A stretch of 64,000 bases of DNA, taken from positions 1,302,001-1,366,000 of the forward strand of contig JAJTUQ010000007.1 in NCBI GenBank assembly GCA_021399445.1, in the 5' to 3' direction. The DNA comes from Xylogone sp. PMI_703. Taxonomy: Eukaryota; Ascomycota; Leotiomycetes. Made by a program: the position numbers and the translations under genes. Shown piece after piece: positions 34,919 through 46,881 of the stretch. A model generated the notes under the pieces. The model was not told the origin of the DNA and ran no database searches. It saw only the letters and a list, made by a program, of their open reading frames with translations. Numbering within the stretch: the first letter of the stretch is position 1; every line of letters begins with the position of its first letter.

Positions 34919-35860
34919 TTAAACTTTCTCTGTCATAGAGACACTCGCCGATGGATTCTTGGTATCATCCGCAACAGCGGATTCTTCAACCATCCACCCA
35001 GATTGAGCATATCTGGGCTTTGAAAAGAGTACATCTATTTCCTCTAAAGTCTTTCCACCAGTCTACAGGTGAACTCGTTAGTTGCATTCTATTGAAATGG
35101 AAAAAGATGGTGCTTGCCTCTGGACACATGAAGTAAACAAATGGTATGACGGCAAAACATGATACAACTTGCCAAATCCACAGTCTCCAGCCGATATTGG
35201 TAATACCAATCCTGCCAGCGAAAACACAGATGAACGAGAACAGTCACTTTCCAAAAGATCCAGCTGCACCACCAATGTGTCTATATCTAAGTGGTGCAAT
35301 TTCTGGGCCGTAAAGCCATGGACAACCTACCCAGCCATACCCGTAAACGAAGTTATAGATAATGACGAAAGCCACCGCCGTCCATGAGGTGGCGATGGTG
35401 GGGTTCTTCAAAGAGATCATAATCGTAAAAATCATCATCGAGACGAAGCAACCAACTGCGCACCAGATCATGATTGGTCGTCTTCCAAATCGTTCAATAG
35501 TCCATGGTAGAGGATATGTCCCAATTGCAAACCCCGTATTCATAACGGCGGCAAGGAGCTGTGAAAGGAAGTCTGAATACCCAATATTTGCGAAAATTCT
35601 TGTACTATAATATACTAGCAAGTTGATTCCTTGAAATATTGTTAATGCCCAAGATTATTTCTATTTCAGATTTGGAGCTTACCCATCATCTGTTGGAGAG
35701 ACAATATCATGAATGATATGCGAATCCAACGGCCAACTCTAAGCTCTGTTGTATCCCAAATCAATGATTTGAGAGTTAATGCGTTTTCAGCATGTTCTTC
35801 GAGCTCAAGAGAGTCCATAATCTCTTTTCTTTGTGTCTGGGACAAGGCGGGTTCGCAAAT
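34919..35860 (-). pseudogene. MFS sugar transporter, 5'-truncated and with a nonsense codon
   Basis: Minus-strand pieces match the second half of a fungal hexose-type transporter: the central loop (MDSLELEEHAENALTL), MMGINLLVYYSTRIFANIGYS, ERFGRRPIMIW (the PESPR/GRR-type loop), YGYGWVGCPWLYGPEIAPLR, FAGRIGITNIGWRLW, VIPFVYFMCPE, then the last exon GKTLEEIDVLFSKP...SMTEKV with TAA at 34921-34919. Two introns are visible. About the first 200 residues (helices 1-6) are missing: homology stops near 35860, just before the next gene. TGA at 35246-35244 replaces the Trp expected after SFGK (TGG to TGA). I infer a dead gene. Confidence 0.82.
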
Positions 35861-35885
35861 CAGTCAGCTACTGTAATCGTTAGCG

Positions 35886-38800
35886 ATGTGGTGTTCAACA
35901 ATCAAGATATGGGCCTCAGCGTTGCTCTTGTTGGCTCACAACTCGATAGCCTCTCAAGTCAACAAACGTAGTCCAATTTCACAGGATCTCAGAATCATGC
36001 CGTTAGGCGATTCGATAACATGTGGAAATCTTGGAATTGGATTTAACGGATATCGACTACCACTCCAGAAACTTCTGCTAGGCGGAGCCCTCTCAGACAC
36101 AAATAGCATCGACTTTATCGGCTCACAGCCTCGTGGAACTATGGCTGACCACGATAATGAAGGGCATTCGGGCTCATATTTGGATGAAATGCTAGGCTTT
36201 GTGCTTTTATCAAGCAAAGCGCAGCCTAACGTTGTTCTTTTTATGGGGGGCGTTAACGACTTGGATGTTATTGACCCGAGTCACGGATCTATTGATACTG
36301 CACCAGATCGATCCCGAGCTGTTGTCAACCAAATCCTCGAGAATTGCCCAGATGCTGTTGTTATTGTAGCGCGACTTTTAAGAGTCTTTTCAGATTCTAC
36401 CCAGCCTCGAGTCGATGCATTTAACGAACAAATCACTCAAATGGTTTCTGACTTTCAGGAAAAGGGGGAGAAAGTCCTAGTTGCAGACTTCAGTGATGCT
36501 CTTACTAGTGATGAGATGGGAGATTATAAGCATCCAAACGACAAAGGCTATACAGCAATGGCACCGATCTGGTTAGACGCAATCCAGGAAGCAAATAGCA
36601 GAGGATGGATAACGAAACCTAGAACTCCCGAGGCTTTGATTGGCGTTGGACTCGGGATAACGGGTGATGGAAATGGTTCCTGTGACAGCCGCAACTGGGA
36701 GAAGGAATCTGCTTTTACAAATATCCTTGCTACATGGAACAAATATCCCGGTGTTGCAACTGGAGCTAGTGGTACTACAGATAAGAACGTAAGCATAATT
36801 CTTCTCTTACTTCTTGCTGAAACTAACGCATAACAGGTCGTATTTGCTGATATTGATGGAGATGGTCTGGACGACTATTTGATCCTGGGGGATGATGGTG
36901 CTGTATTAGCGCTAAGCAACAATGGGAATATTCCACCAGCGGGCAAGTCTCAAAATTGGAATTCTCCTCAAAGTATTGCACCAGAAGGGATTTCAAGTGT
37001 AGTTGGAAACGCAACAGTACATTTCGCTGATGTGAACGGCGATGGTAAAGCCGATTACCTACTGGTTTATGCAGGCGGAAACGTCCGCTGTTGGCTTAAT
37101 AAAGGAGGAAACTCCTTTGAACCATTTGGAGTGATAGTTGATGGCGCAAAAGATGCCACGGGCGATAATGTAGGCCAATCATCCTTGAAACCCTCTGTTA
37201 CTCCCTTCATACCTCAAGTGAGGCTCCATACTGCCTTAAAGTGGTCAAATCCCCTATGACCGATACGGGCGCGTAATGCACAAGAAAGCTTTCTACAAAA
37301 ATCTTTCTTACATGGTTAAATAATATTTTCTCATTAATCATACTGATACTTGGTAGATACGATTTGCGGACGTTGATGGGGATGGTTACGATGACCTCTT
37401 AGTCGTTTACGATGGAGGGGCAGTCAATGCCTTTCTGAACAATAAAAACATTGTTATCGGAAGTACATCTACACAGTCTCATTTTGCGAACTGGACTACT
37501 ATTGCGACGGGAGTGGATGGAGTCACCGGAGACATGGTATGTACTTGTATCTCCACCATATTACTCAGAGTTAACATCTGCCTAATAGATTCGATTTGGA
37601 GATATAAACGGTGACGGCCTTGCTGATTTTCTTGCACTCTCTGACGATGGGTCTCTGCGAGCTCTTTTGAACACAGGTAAGATAGCGACAGGTGTGGGCG
37701 ATGCGAATTGGAAGGATTTAGGAGTCGTCGTCCCAGGTCCCGCTGGAGTTACAGGTGCAAATGTTCGATTAGCAGACCTAAATGGAGACGGGCTTATAGA
37801 CTACCTGTCTATATCTTCGGATGGCGCTCTTGATGCTTATATAAATACAGGCGAGAAGCTTGGGGGCCCTGGATTGATGTTTGCAAGTATTAGTGGAGAC
37901 AGTCGTGACGAACTCCTCTGGGTCTCCGATAGTGGTGCGGTAACAGCATGGGCTGGCACTGGAGACGACCCCGTATTCTGGTCACCACTTCATGTTGTAG
38001 CTTCCGGCGTCAAGAACATCACGGGAGATAAGGTGCGATTTGCGGATATCAATGGCGACGGCTTGGACGACTATGTCATCGTTTACGAGGGGGGCACAAT
38101 TGAGGTTCTCCTGAACCAAGCAAATATCCCAGACGTCGGAAAACCTTCAAACTGGGGTAATCCCATAGTGACCGAGCCAGGTATCGACGGTGCGTCAGGG
38201 GGTAAAGTACAGTTCGCTGACCTGAACGGCGATGGCTATGACGATATAGTGCTTATTTATGATGGAGGCAGTGTGCGAGCTGCATTAAACAATGGAAATA
38301 TTCCTGACGGAGGCGAGTCGAGTGACTGGAAAGACATTGGTGTAATTGCCCCTGGAGTATTTATCGACGGGTCTAGAGTAACCGGTGATAAGGTATATCC
38401 CAATATTTTACATCTCTGAGGATCCAGCTGACAAAATAGATTCACTTCCAGGACGTTGATGGTGACGGGTATGCTGACTTTGTCATCTTATTTGAGGGGG
38501 GTGCTGTGACGTATCTTAAAAACTTACACAATATCCCCAAGGTAGGAGATGGTGACTCCTGGGGGCCTCACGTTGAGATAGCGCCTGGTGTAGGCGGTGT
38601 TACTAGTGACAAAGTACGCTTCGGAGATATTGATGGTGATGGCTTCATGGACTTCCTAATCGACTACGCTGGCGGTAGCATTGGATACCTCCGAAATACG
38701 CACAACCTAGTAGATGTGAGCCAGTGCAATGGTGGTGGAGCTGGAGGTGGCGGCGGAACTGGAGGAGGAGGAGGAGGAGGTGGTGGTGGTGGTGGAACTG

Positions 38801-41712
38801 TCACTTCCTCTCCGGGGTCTACACCCACCGGTGGAGGAACTGCTCCAGGGGCTGGAAGCCCAAGCAAAGTTGGCCAATATCAACCAAGCGGGACTGACTA
38901 TTCTAGTCCAGATGATGCTGCAATTTCCGGTATTACCTGCACATCTTTGGCTCCAAGTGCAACTTTCACGGTGACTCCTCCCTGCGCCAGCGAAATTGTC
39001 GACTTAGGTGCGTCCGGTACCAGCAATGTCCCTACCGGACCGCTGTCTTGTGATCGGTGTGATCTAATGAGACTTTTGACGGAGACTTGTTGTGGCATTG
39101 GAGGACACCTTGGCAACCCAATCTTAATACCGGCAGGGCAACGTACTCCAAAAGACATCATATTACCAGTCGGATTTAAAGTGCCTTCGGGGGCCGATTT
39201 CACGTCTCAACAGGGAGATAAAATATCTGGAGGACAGATACTCAGTGCTAACGAAACTATCCCTGCTGGTACTTTATTTCCATCGGATTTTGTTATTCCA
39301 ATCGGAACCGATCTTGGAGATGAGCAGGACGAACCAGACTCTGATTACATCAAGTATGTCACGGTGATAGTGCCTTCAACGGTATGGGCATCCGCAACAC
39401 CGACTCTGTCTTGCCCGTTTCCATGCGTTTTTATCTTCCCACCCACACCATATCCTACCATCACTCCAACCCCAGTTGTGCTTTCTACCACAATTTCCGG
39501 GCAATCTTGGACTACAACCATTACTCCTACGCCTACTGTACCAGACCCCAGCGTACCACCAATGACTATACCAGAATATGAAAGTTCAAATGCTCCCTTG
39601 ACTCGGACGGGTCAGCCTGGTCCAGACCGATGGCCCCTTGGTCGTTATAATGTTGGCTGTCCTAAGATATTTTTCGGCTTAATCACAGTTTGTCCACCAG
39701 ATGGGATCCCTGTTCCAGGGGCGGAATTTGGAATAGATTTCCCTCTACCACCAGGTCCTAAGATCACTTTACCACCAAAACCCTTGGTCATCGAAGATGA
39801 TGGGAATGACGAAGAAACGACTAGCACGGAGACCTGTACCTCCACGAAAACCGTCACCGACTGTGCAGTGACTACTAGTAGCTTCGTCACCTCCACAATG
39901 GGAACCAGTATCACTACTAGTACAATAATGGTCAGTTTACCACATATGTTGAATTATATTCTAAAGCATGTCTTTTCCAGCAGCTAAGATGAGCTAACCT
40001 ATCTCCGATTAGACAACGTGCAGCGTGGCATCTGGCTGCGACGTTGAACCATCAACTACTACAACCATTATTTCAGCAAGTGATGTTTGCAGCATTCGAC
40101 TACCACCACCGCCCCCAGTTAGTGAGAGCAGCGGAGGTGGTGGCGGGGGGAGTCCGACAGCATCCCCGGGAAGTGGAGGTGAAGGTGGAAACGGAAATGG
40201 AGGGAGCCCAACAACATCCCCAGGTAGTGGAAGTGGAAATGGAGGTGGAAATGGAGGAAGTCCAACAACAACTCCAGGCAGCGGCGGAAATGGAGGTGGC
40301 AGTGGCGGAAGTGGAAGTGGAAGTGGGCCGACAACAACGAAATCCAAAGCATCTACAACAAAAACATCAACAGCTGCAACTGCTACAAAGACGTTACCTG
40401 GCCGAATTGCATTTGCCATTGCTTATAGTGTTACCAAAGACACTCTCATCGACTCCCAAAGTGCAAACATCGAAGCCTATAATCTCACCGGAAGCGAGCC
40501 GAGACCGTCGCTCAGTAATCAGGACGGGTTCTGCTCGACGTCAGCCTTTGGCACGCCCTATTTTGGAGATGTTACAGTGCCGCCATCAACCTTCGCTGAC
40601 ATCCTCCTCGGGAGCTCGTCGTGTGATTACACTCTCGATGTGACCGACCCCTGGGATTCGATAGCCGATGATAGTCTCATTGGCCACATAGATTGCAATG
40701 GCATTCCAAATGCAGGAAGATGCTTTAAGGCAGCGAAGGATGCACAAGCTTTCACGTGTGATGCCGGGGTTTCTGGCTCATGGTGGGCTTACTGCAACAC
40801 AGATGCAACCGCCGGAGATTCGAAAACTTCCGACATATATGGCTTTAGTATGGTAATTCAAGAAAACGCCGATCTCAGCGTCTCACGATATAGGTTCTTC
40901 GAATTTGCTAGCACGGAATCTCTACCACCTGTTGAGGATTTCTGTGGCAGCGGAGACTTCGAGATTGACGTTTCTGATCCTAACGACACAACATTTGCCA
41001 TCGCTCCCAAGACGCTCGGTGGGATTCGAACCCATGGAATGATTAACTGCGCTTACACACAAGATGTGCCTAGTCTAATCGCGGCTGATGATGACGATAT
41101 TATTGGTCATTTAGATTGTCCTGGCAAGGATAACATGGCTAAATGCTTCAAGACTCGATCCGAGATAGCATTGGATACTACCTGTGATGGCGGTGTCGAG
41201 GCGTTCAACTTCTTCTATTGCACATGGTTAGATTCAACCCCGCCAGGTCCTCCTCCGACCCCTTCACCTTCTTGTAACAGTGATTCTGGAACACCATTCT
41301 CTCCTGACCTAGCAAACCCAGTGATTAGCGGTTTCTGTGGCACCGGGCAAATGAATGAAGGTAGTACTATTGTTAATGGGGGGGATCCGACTAGAACTCT
41401 AACCACCCCCGTCAAGCTAGGTCAGGAACAGGGCAGCCAGCTTCTAGTACAAGCCGAGGTAGACTTCATCACTGGTGATCCAAGTTGCTTGGGCACATCG
41501 TTTGATTTTTCAGATCCAGTTAACCAGCAAACATGCAAGAATATTCTTGGAGCGATTCTTAGCAGCTGTGAGTACATGCTACATAAATGCCTTGACTTGA
41601 CAGAGCTAATAAATTCTTGATAGGCAATTCCAATAATGACGATAACCCAAAAATTGGAGGATCTATAACTTCCGATTGTCTTAAATGGCAACTCTTTGGA
41701 GTGAAAGAATAG
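35886..41712 (+). CDS. Giant secreted SGNH hydrolase with FG-GAP repeats and the chitinase-type tail
   Basis: Seven exons: 35886-36788, 36837-37169, 37357-37536, 37589-38392, 38440-39930, 40013-41567, 41624-41712. The sum is 5,355 nt, 1,784 aa. Order: signal peptide; an SGNH/GDSL hydrolase with block I PLGDSIT (Ser43), block III GGVND (Asn124) and block V DYKH (Asp213, His216); nine FG-GAP/VCBS repeats with DxDGDG calcium-binding loops (residues about 302-830) plus one degenerate; a Gly-rich linker; then a tail of about 900 aa that matches the tail of the chitinase at 3276-8239 block for block. The hydrolase probably acts on esters of polysaccharide or lipid, but the substrate is unknown. FG-GAP repeats form beta-propellers used in adhesion. 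Several introns sit between repeats in phase 0, which eases repeat shuffling. No disruption is seen. The truncated transporter ends 25 bp upstream, so the promoter may lie inside it. Confidence 0.88.
36837..38710 (+). repeat. FG-GAP / VCBS repeat array
   Basis: Nine units carry the loop consensus F.D(I/V/L)(D/N)GDG..D(Y/F), for example FADIDGDGLDDYLI, FADVNGDGKADYLL and FGDIDGDGFMDFLI; one further unit (ASISGDSRDELLW) has lost the loop. Unit spacing is about 55-65 codons. Five exons share the array, with phase-0 borders next to the loops. Confidence 0.9.
38731..38808 (+). repeat. GGT/GGA microsatellite coding poly-Gly
   Basis: An in-frame run of Gly codons (GGTGGTGGAGCTGGAGGTGG...) links the FG-GAP array to the tail. 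It is prone to length change. On the other strand it reads as a spurious poly-Pro frame. Confidence 0.85.
40123..40350 (+). repeat. Gly/Ser/Pro-rich linker repeats inside the tail
   Basis: Imperfect units of GGxGGSPTTSPGSG are repeated about four times between the RWPLG block and the IIGHxDC modules. The chitinase gene has a shorter Ser/Thr-rich linker at the same place. Confidence 0.8.
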
Positions 41713-42503
41713 TTCATCTTTGGAAATAGGTATCCAAGAGCCAGGGCTTTGTCAAAACAATACTAGCATTCCGCATACACGTAAAAAGTACGTGTATACA
41801 TGGACCATGTTGCAGGCTTTAACTAAGACAGTGTCAAATCTTACTATGAAGAGGTTTTCAATTCGTTGCCCTCTAGCGTAATTTCACTATAAATTGTACT
41901 ATAATTACACTATAGAAAAATTGATTCAATCTAGTTCTTTACTCCTTTATTAATTATCAAGTTGAATGTAAAGTGGATTAATAAATCACCCGAGTAGAGC
42001 TCTTCTTTTACAATTTAACAAATCAGCCTTATGTTTTAACAATTATAATCGTAAGCGAGTTTTGCCGGAACACTGTAACACGACGTCATACCCTGAAATA
42101 CAGTATGCTAGTTACGTTGTATTAGGGGATTAATGATTGTTCATATTGCTATGTATAGTTCCATAGCCGTAGAGTAGCTCCCCAGTACACATCTACATCC
42201 CCTACAGCTTTAACATCTAATCTTTTTAAGTACTTAATTTTACACTAAAATTATAACTACACGCCTCATAAGAATTATCATGACCTGTTTAAGTTAAGTA
42301 TATAATACTATAATATATGATATCAGAGATAATTCAAAGCGAGGATCTCTTCCATAAGCTTAAGTTATTGAATAACCTTATCTATTCCTCGCGCCCTTAC
42401 TACCATTACAAGATATCTGAGCTGGCAGTTTAATCACAGCCAAGCTAATGACGCGCATTTATGGGATAATAAGGTAATCTTCTGTCGGTGAGTAAGTGAT
42501 TCT
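41713..42503. other. Intergenic, AT-rich, convergent
   Basis: Rich in short A/T runs. Contains the dyad CACGTAAAAAGTACGTG at about 41778-41794, which could be a hairpin. No gene. Confidence 0.45.
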
Positions 42504-43927
42504 TCAATTTGACTTGAAGAAGTGGATTGCGTCCTCGCGGGTCTGGATGTTGCTCACGGTTTTGGCAGGGTCCTTGCCCTGCCGCGCCGCGTGAGCGGAG
42601 ATGAGACTCTTCTGGATAGAATTTGGCTCTTGAGATGTGTCAGTTGGCTTTATCTGTGCTGCTGGCGGTGGGATGGCGGGCAGGTCTGTACGTGGCTGCT
42701 GGAGGGTAAGCACATGCTCGAAGGTAGGTGCGGCGGCTATTCTTGCGCTGGTCAGCATCTTCTCCTTGGGAATTGGCAGCCAGTCGCACAACGTTGCGAG
42801 TACAGACGTGTGCTCGTAGGGTGTCGCGGTGGGTGAGCGGAAGACGGTCCCAGCCTGGATCCACGGCGAGACCAGGACAGTCGGAACACGGACGCCGAAG
42901 TGGTCAAAGCTGAAGCCTTCTTTCCCCGGACTGCTTTGGACGTCAGGGCAAGCCGCGCCGAAGGGTGGGTGCACGTGATCGTAGGTCCCTCCATGCTCGT
43001 TGTAGGTGATTATGAGCAGGCTTTCGAACCAGGCGGGCGATTGGCTGACGGCTTGCCAGATATCGAAGAGGAATTGCTCGCCCGCGATGACATCGTGCGG
43101 CGGGTGCTGGTCGTTAGGATTGACAAGGAAGCTGGGTTTGAGGAACGTGTATTGGGCGAGGTTGCCGCTTGCGCAGTCTTGTTTGAAGGTATCGAAGTGG
43201 TGAAAGTGGTCACCGCTGCCATATGTCCAGAGATTGGGAAACATGAGTCGGGTGAGCGGAGGGACAATGCCGGCATCACTGTACACGCGCCAGTCTGCCC
43301 CCAAGTCTTGGAGCACGTTGAATATGCTGCGGGCATCTCAGTCAAAGGGGTTGGGGATATCTCCGTTGTTGACATTACCGTTTGACGTGCCAGCATGGAC
43401 GAAGGAGCGGTTGGACCAGGTCTGACTAGGAACAGAACAAAAGTAGCGGTTGGAGACGGCGAAATTGGTTGCGAGAGCGGAGATGACGGGGAGCTGGGCA
43501 GGACTGAAAGGCTCCATGATTTTGGCGGAGGTGGGGCCAGAGCTACTTTCATCCCCATGGACGTGGTTGGCGTAGCTAATGAAGAATTTGAGGTTTGGCC
43601 AAGTCGGATTGGCGCTGGGAGCTTCAGGGCCGTAGAGCTGGTAAGTAACATTGGGGAAGGTCTCCTGCGGATCGGGGTCAGGATCGGTGCTTGAGGACGC
43701 CTTGTCGGAGACCTGGACAGTCTTCCCCAGCTGGCCCTTGAAATATAGTGGGCTGGCCGGATTGGAATAAGAGGACTTGGGACCGTCGTATATTTTAGCG
43801 CTGGACGGCGGCAGGAATTGGCTGGGTTGCGGCGTCGTTCCTGGTTTGTAGAGCCACATATGTTATCGAAAGAGCGGTTTTCTAGCATGTCAACGATAAC
43901 GTGCTTGATCCGTGGAAGTATAGCCAT
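42504..43927 (-). pseudogene. Phosphoesterase family (acid phosphatase / phospholipase C type), disrupted
   Basis: The reading starts at 43927 (MAILPRIKHVIVDMLENRSFDN), the classic N-terminal metal-binding motif of PF04185 phosphoesterases. Immediately after it the frame shifts (near 43860); relative to the usual FDNMLGWLY a few bases are missing. Then MWLYKPGTTPQPSQFLPPSS, FPNVTYQLYG, HGDESSSGPTSAKIMEPFSP and SQTWSNRSFVHAGTSNG follow. TGA at 43340-43338 stands where homologues have Trp (NPFD-W-D). The second half is clean: HFDTFKQDCASGNLAQYTF, ITYNEHGGTYDHVHPP (metal-binding) and PTVLVSPWIQAG. No signal peptide. The locus is notably GC-rich and uniform compared with its neighbours, so decay may be recent. 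No intron was identified. Confidence 0.82.
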
Positions 43928-45134
43928 AACGAAGTGTTTTGTTGAATGCACGTAGGGAATGACCGGGAAAGTTTATATAGGAGGGGCTTTTCACGGTACG
44001 AGCAATAAGAATTATTAAGGTAAAAACACTAAACGGCGAAATTTAGTTGAGAAAGATATATAAAGCAAGCAAGGCAAGCAAGGCCAGAGGGTGTCTTGCG
44101 TAGTGTCCTTGATTCCTTCGATCAAAAAATAACAGCTTTTTCAATAGAAAAGCAAAGACTGTACACAGCATCTTATCATCAAGGAACTGCATCTTCACAT
44201 CTTCGTCATAAAATGCAGCAGCGGCTGATCCTAGCGCCGAATGTGTGTTTTTAGTGGCTAAGTCTCTCACGTGGCGGGATGGATGAGATGATTGGAATGC
44301 GGAGTGTTACATAGGACTACAGATTACTACCACCGATCTTGAGGCTCATAAGTTAACTGCTTGAATTGACTAACAAGCAACTCAACCTATAGGGGGCAAA
44401 CACCCGCATATTTATTGACCTTCCATAGTGATGGCTTAACACTTGAATTAAGTCAGATTTCCTGGCAGCTCAAATATCAAGTATTACTACAACACGGAGT
44501 ACGGGCAGAATAATATCTCAGCGCTCGCAGTCGGCATTCCAGTACAATTATAATAGTAACTAGGAATAGCTTATCGCAGCAGATACATCAGCATTGCTAC
44601 GAGCAATATAGTCTTCACAACTGATAGTTAGGTTGACTCTGGACAGTAAGAATATTATTTACACTTTCTTTAACCTGATGACTAACCTTTCCTACTCCAT
44701 TATCTTTATCACGCCGGTATACATGTTGATTACTGGCTAAATTCTCAAGCTATACAGCCCAATTAACCCCATAGCGTCAATTTTGATTTTATAAAAAGAC
44801 GTTTCCAGAAATTACAACGTAAGAGAGTAAAGGATATTCGCCCCAAAAGTGGAACTGACAAAAATGAGCTCGGTTACCACAACTCACTTAACTGGCTATA
44901 TATCATTTCCTGACAGGAACCAATGATTACGTAAATCGCACAGAATGATGCGATTTATAATCAAAGGGACAGGGCAGGCGAAGCCACAACGTCAAGCCTC
45001 AGCGTCAAGCCCCAAGAGCTGCTAATATCGTTGACATCTCTTTTGCCATGCGCGGTGAAGATCTCCAGTTAGTATCTTATCCCTCACATCTGATTTTCGC
45101 GGTGTACATCCGCGCCGCGGAGCTGGGCGGCAAA
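43928..45134. other. Intergenic, no supported gene
   Basis: Holds a probable TATA element for the phosphoesterase pseudogene (TTTATATAGG, 43972-43981, minus strand, about 45 bp from its ATG). The remaining 1.1 kb shows nothing recognisable. Confidence 0.45.
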
Positions 45135-46881
45135 ATGGCAACAGAAGATTGTAGCCGGCAGTCCGCCGAGAACAACACGGACTTAGGCAAGTCAACGAGA
45201 GCTACAGCGAGCGTTGTCTTGTTAACAGCACTTCTTAGGGAGCAACTTCCAGTTCATCTGTGTCCAAAGTTTGGACGTTGTCGGGGATCGCAAAGCGAAG
45301 CGGCTGGCTCGGTCCCATGCAATAAAGCGAGCTCTTGAAAATAAACGGAAACTCCAGCAACGGTCAGGTCACAACTTCCGCATAACGTCTCTAAACGAGC
45401 ATCCTAGGAGAAAAGTAGCACAAAGAACATGGGAATACCATTCTACCTTACTCACTTCATCTCCGACCGCTGGTTTGCTCAATCCATTTCAGATGCTTGC
45501 GGCAGATTCGTCTAGACTGCGAACATGGCTCACCCAACGTAAGCTCCCCTCAAGCCGCCAAAATGCCTTTTCCCAGGTTCACCAAATACTCCAGATGAAG
45601 CTCACAAGCCTGCTGAGCCTATCTTCAGCATTTCCGACGAGCTGGTACTCCGAAATTATCGCTCCATTATCCAAAGTGGTGTGGATGATCCTGCTCTCCT
45701 TAATGCGATAAAACTTACTTTTACGTTTGCTGTAGCTGGAGGTGTCAACCGCGAGTGTCTCCTATACCACAATCAAGCCTTAAACCATATTCGTGTCAGG
45801 ATGAGCTCTCCTGAAGAGGCTACTTCCGAGGCGACACTCGGGGCCATTCTTCTGCTGGCTGGTATAGAGGTCTGCTTACGCTTCGTTACCGTCCCCAAGT
45901 CTTTCCAGATTGAAGCTGTGCAAAGCTGACCTTTACTTGATCAGGCCCGCCTTAGCATGCCTCTCCAGGTGCAACTTCACATGAACGCAATCCGACACCT
46001 GCTCAGCATATGTCGAACACAAGGCATCCAATTAACTGACGGAATCAAGCGTGCCATTTTCTGGTCTGCTACAATGCATGTTCTCTCATGTTCGTTTCTA
46101 ACATGTGCGGCAGGCAAGACTTGAATTCTTCGGTCATGACAGGGTCCAGTCGAATAGTTGACCATACGACGTTCGCTGAACTGCAGTGGAGAAGAGATCT
46201 ATTTACCCCAAATGCCTTTATACTACCCCCTGGGTTTCAACAGCGGTCCCACCTATTGTCTGAAGACTGTATTGAAGTGCTCAAGGACATACATGCTTTG
46301 AAATGCATTCGAGAGACCGCCAATTTTGGAGTCGACAATGCGTCGGCGATGGCACAAATTGATAATCACCAGGCATCCGTTCAATCCAGGCTAGCCGGCT
46401 GGTCAAATATGTCCCCCTTCTTACATTGCTGTAATCTCGCGGCATATCTGTGCTCCGCTGTGCTACGCTGCAAACTTTGGCACGACTCCGTCATACCTGT
46501 AAGTAGACGATATGGAATTATATTCCCACTTTCCGTCTTTAATATATCGCTTTGTAACTCCTCACTCACTTCCGGATTTCACAGTCTCACCTCTCGTTGC
46601 AATTACTTCGTCAACTGCAGCAAGCAAATGAGGATTTTGTATGGAATGATCATCCTGATATCCTAGTATGGCTACTGCATATCGGTGGTGCCTTTGCCTC
46701 AACAGCCACTATACGTTCGGACTATATCCTACTCTTGCATGTAAACTATGAACCCCGATTTAAAAGTCTGTATAGATCGTGGTCGGAATTGCTCGAAATT
46801 TTAAAGAGGTTCATCTGGTCGGAGAGAGTCTTTCTGCCAGAGGTTAAGAGACTCTGGGAAGAAAGTGGTAAAAAGCATTAG
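45135..46881 (+). CDS. Fungal-specific transcription factor without zinc cluster (Fungal_trans_2 / DUF3468 type)
   Basis: Six exons: 45135-45186, 45239-45538, 45577-45869, 45945-46063, 46114-46498, 46585-46881. The sum is 1,446 nt, 481 aa, and all phases agree. Intron 1 appears to be GC-AG (G|GCAAGT...CTTAG), joining NNTDLG to SNFQFICVQSLDVVG. The N-terminal DRKAKRLARSHAIKRALENK basic stretch is typical of a group that lacks Zn2Cys6 and begins 'FV.v..p....d..t....RSHv.r.....kr'. The middle (LLNAIKLTFTFAVAGGVNRE) and the VDHTTFAELQWRRD region are also typical. DNA binding is not proven for the group. Intact. There are no obvious partner genes beside the Old Yellow Enzyme downstream. Confidence 0.82.
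45187..45238 (+). other. GC-AG intron in the transcription factor gene
   Basis: The donor is AG|GCAAGT and the acceptor TTCTTAG|GG, 52 nt. It restores frame between the ATG exon and the conserved second exon. No GT donor nearby gives a matching phase with a sensible acceptor. Confidence 0.6.

Noticed and set aside
27035..35860. Part of a Starship-type giant transposon
   Set aside because: No DUF3435 tyrosine-recombinase captain or recognisable element ends were seen. The zinc-cluster/GIY-YIG locus alone does not support it.
38664..38867. Poly-proline frame on the minus strand (and a similar one at 40009-40419)
   Set aside because: Mirror of the Gly-rich linkers of the SGNH gene.
43010..43951. 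313-codon minus-strand frame overlapping the phosphoesterase
   Set aside because: It is the shifted frame of the phosphoesterase coding sequence. Only its first 23 or so codons (from 43927) are real; the rest is Pro/Ser/Thr-rich nonsense caused by high GC.
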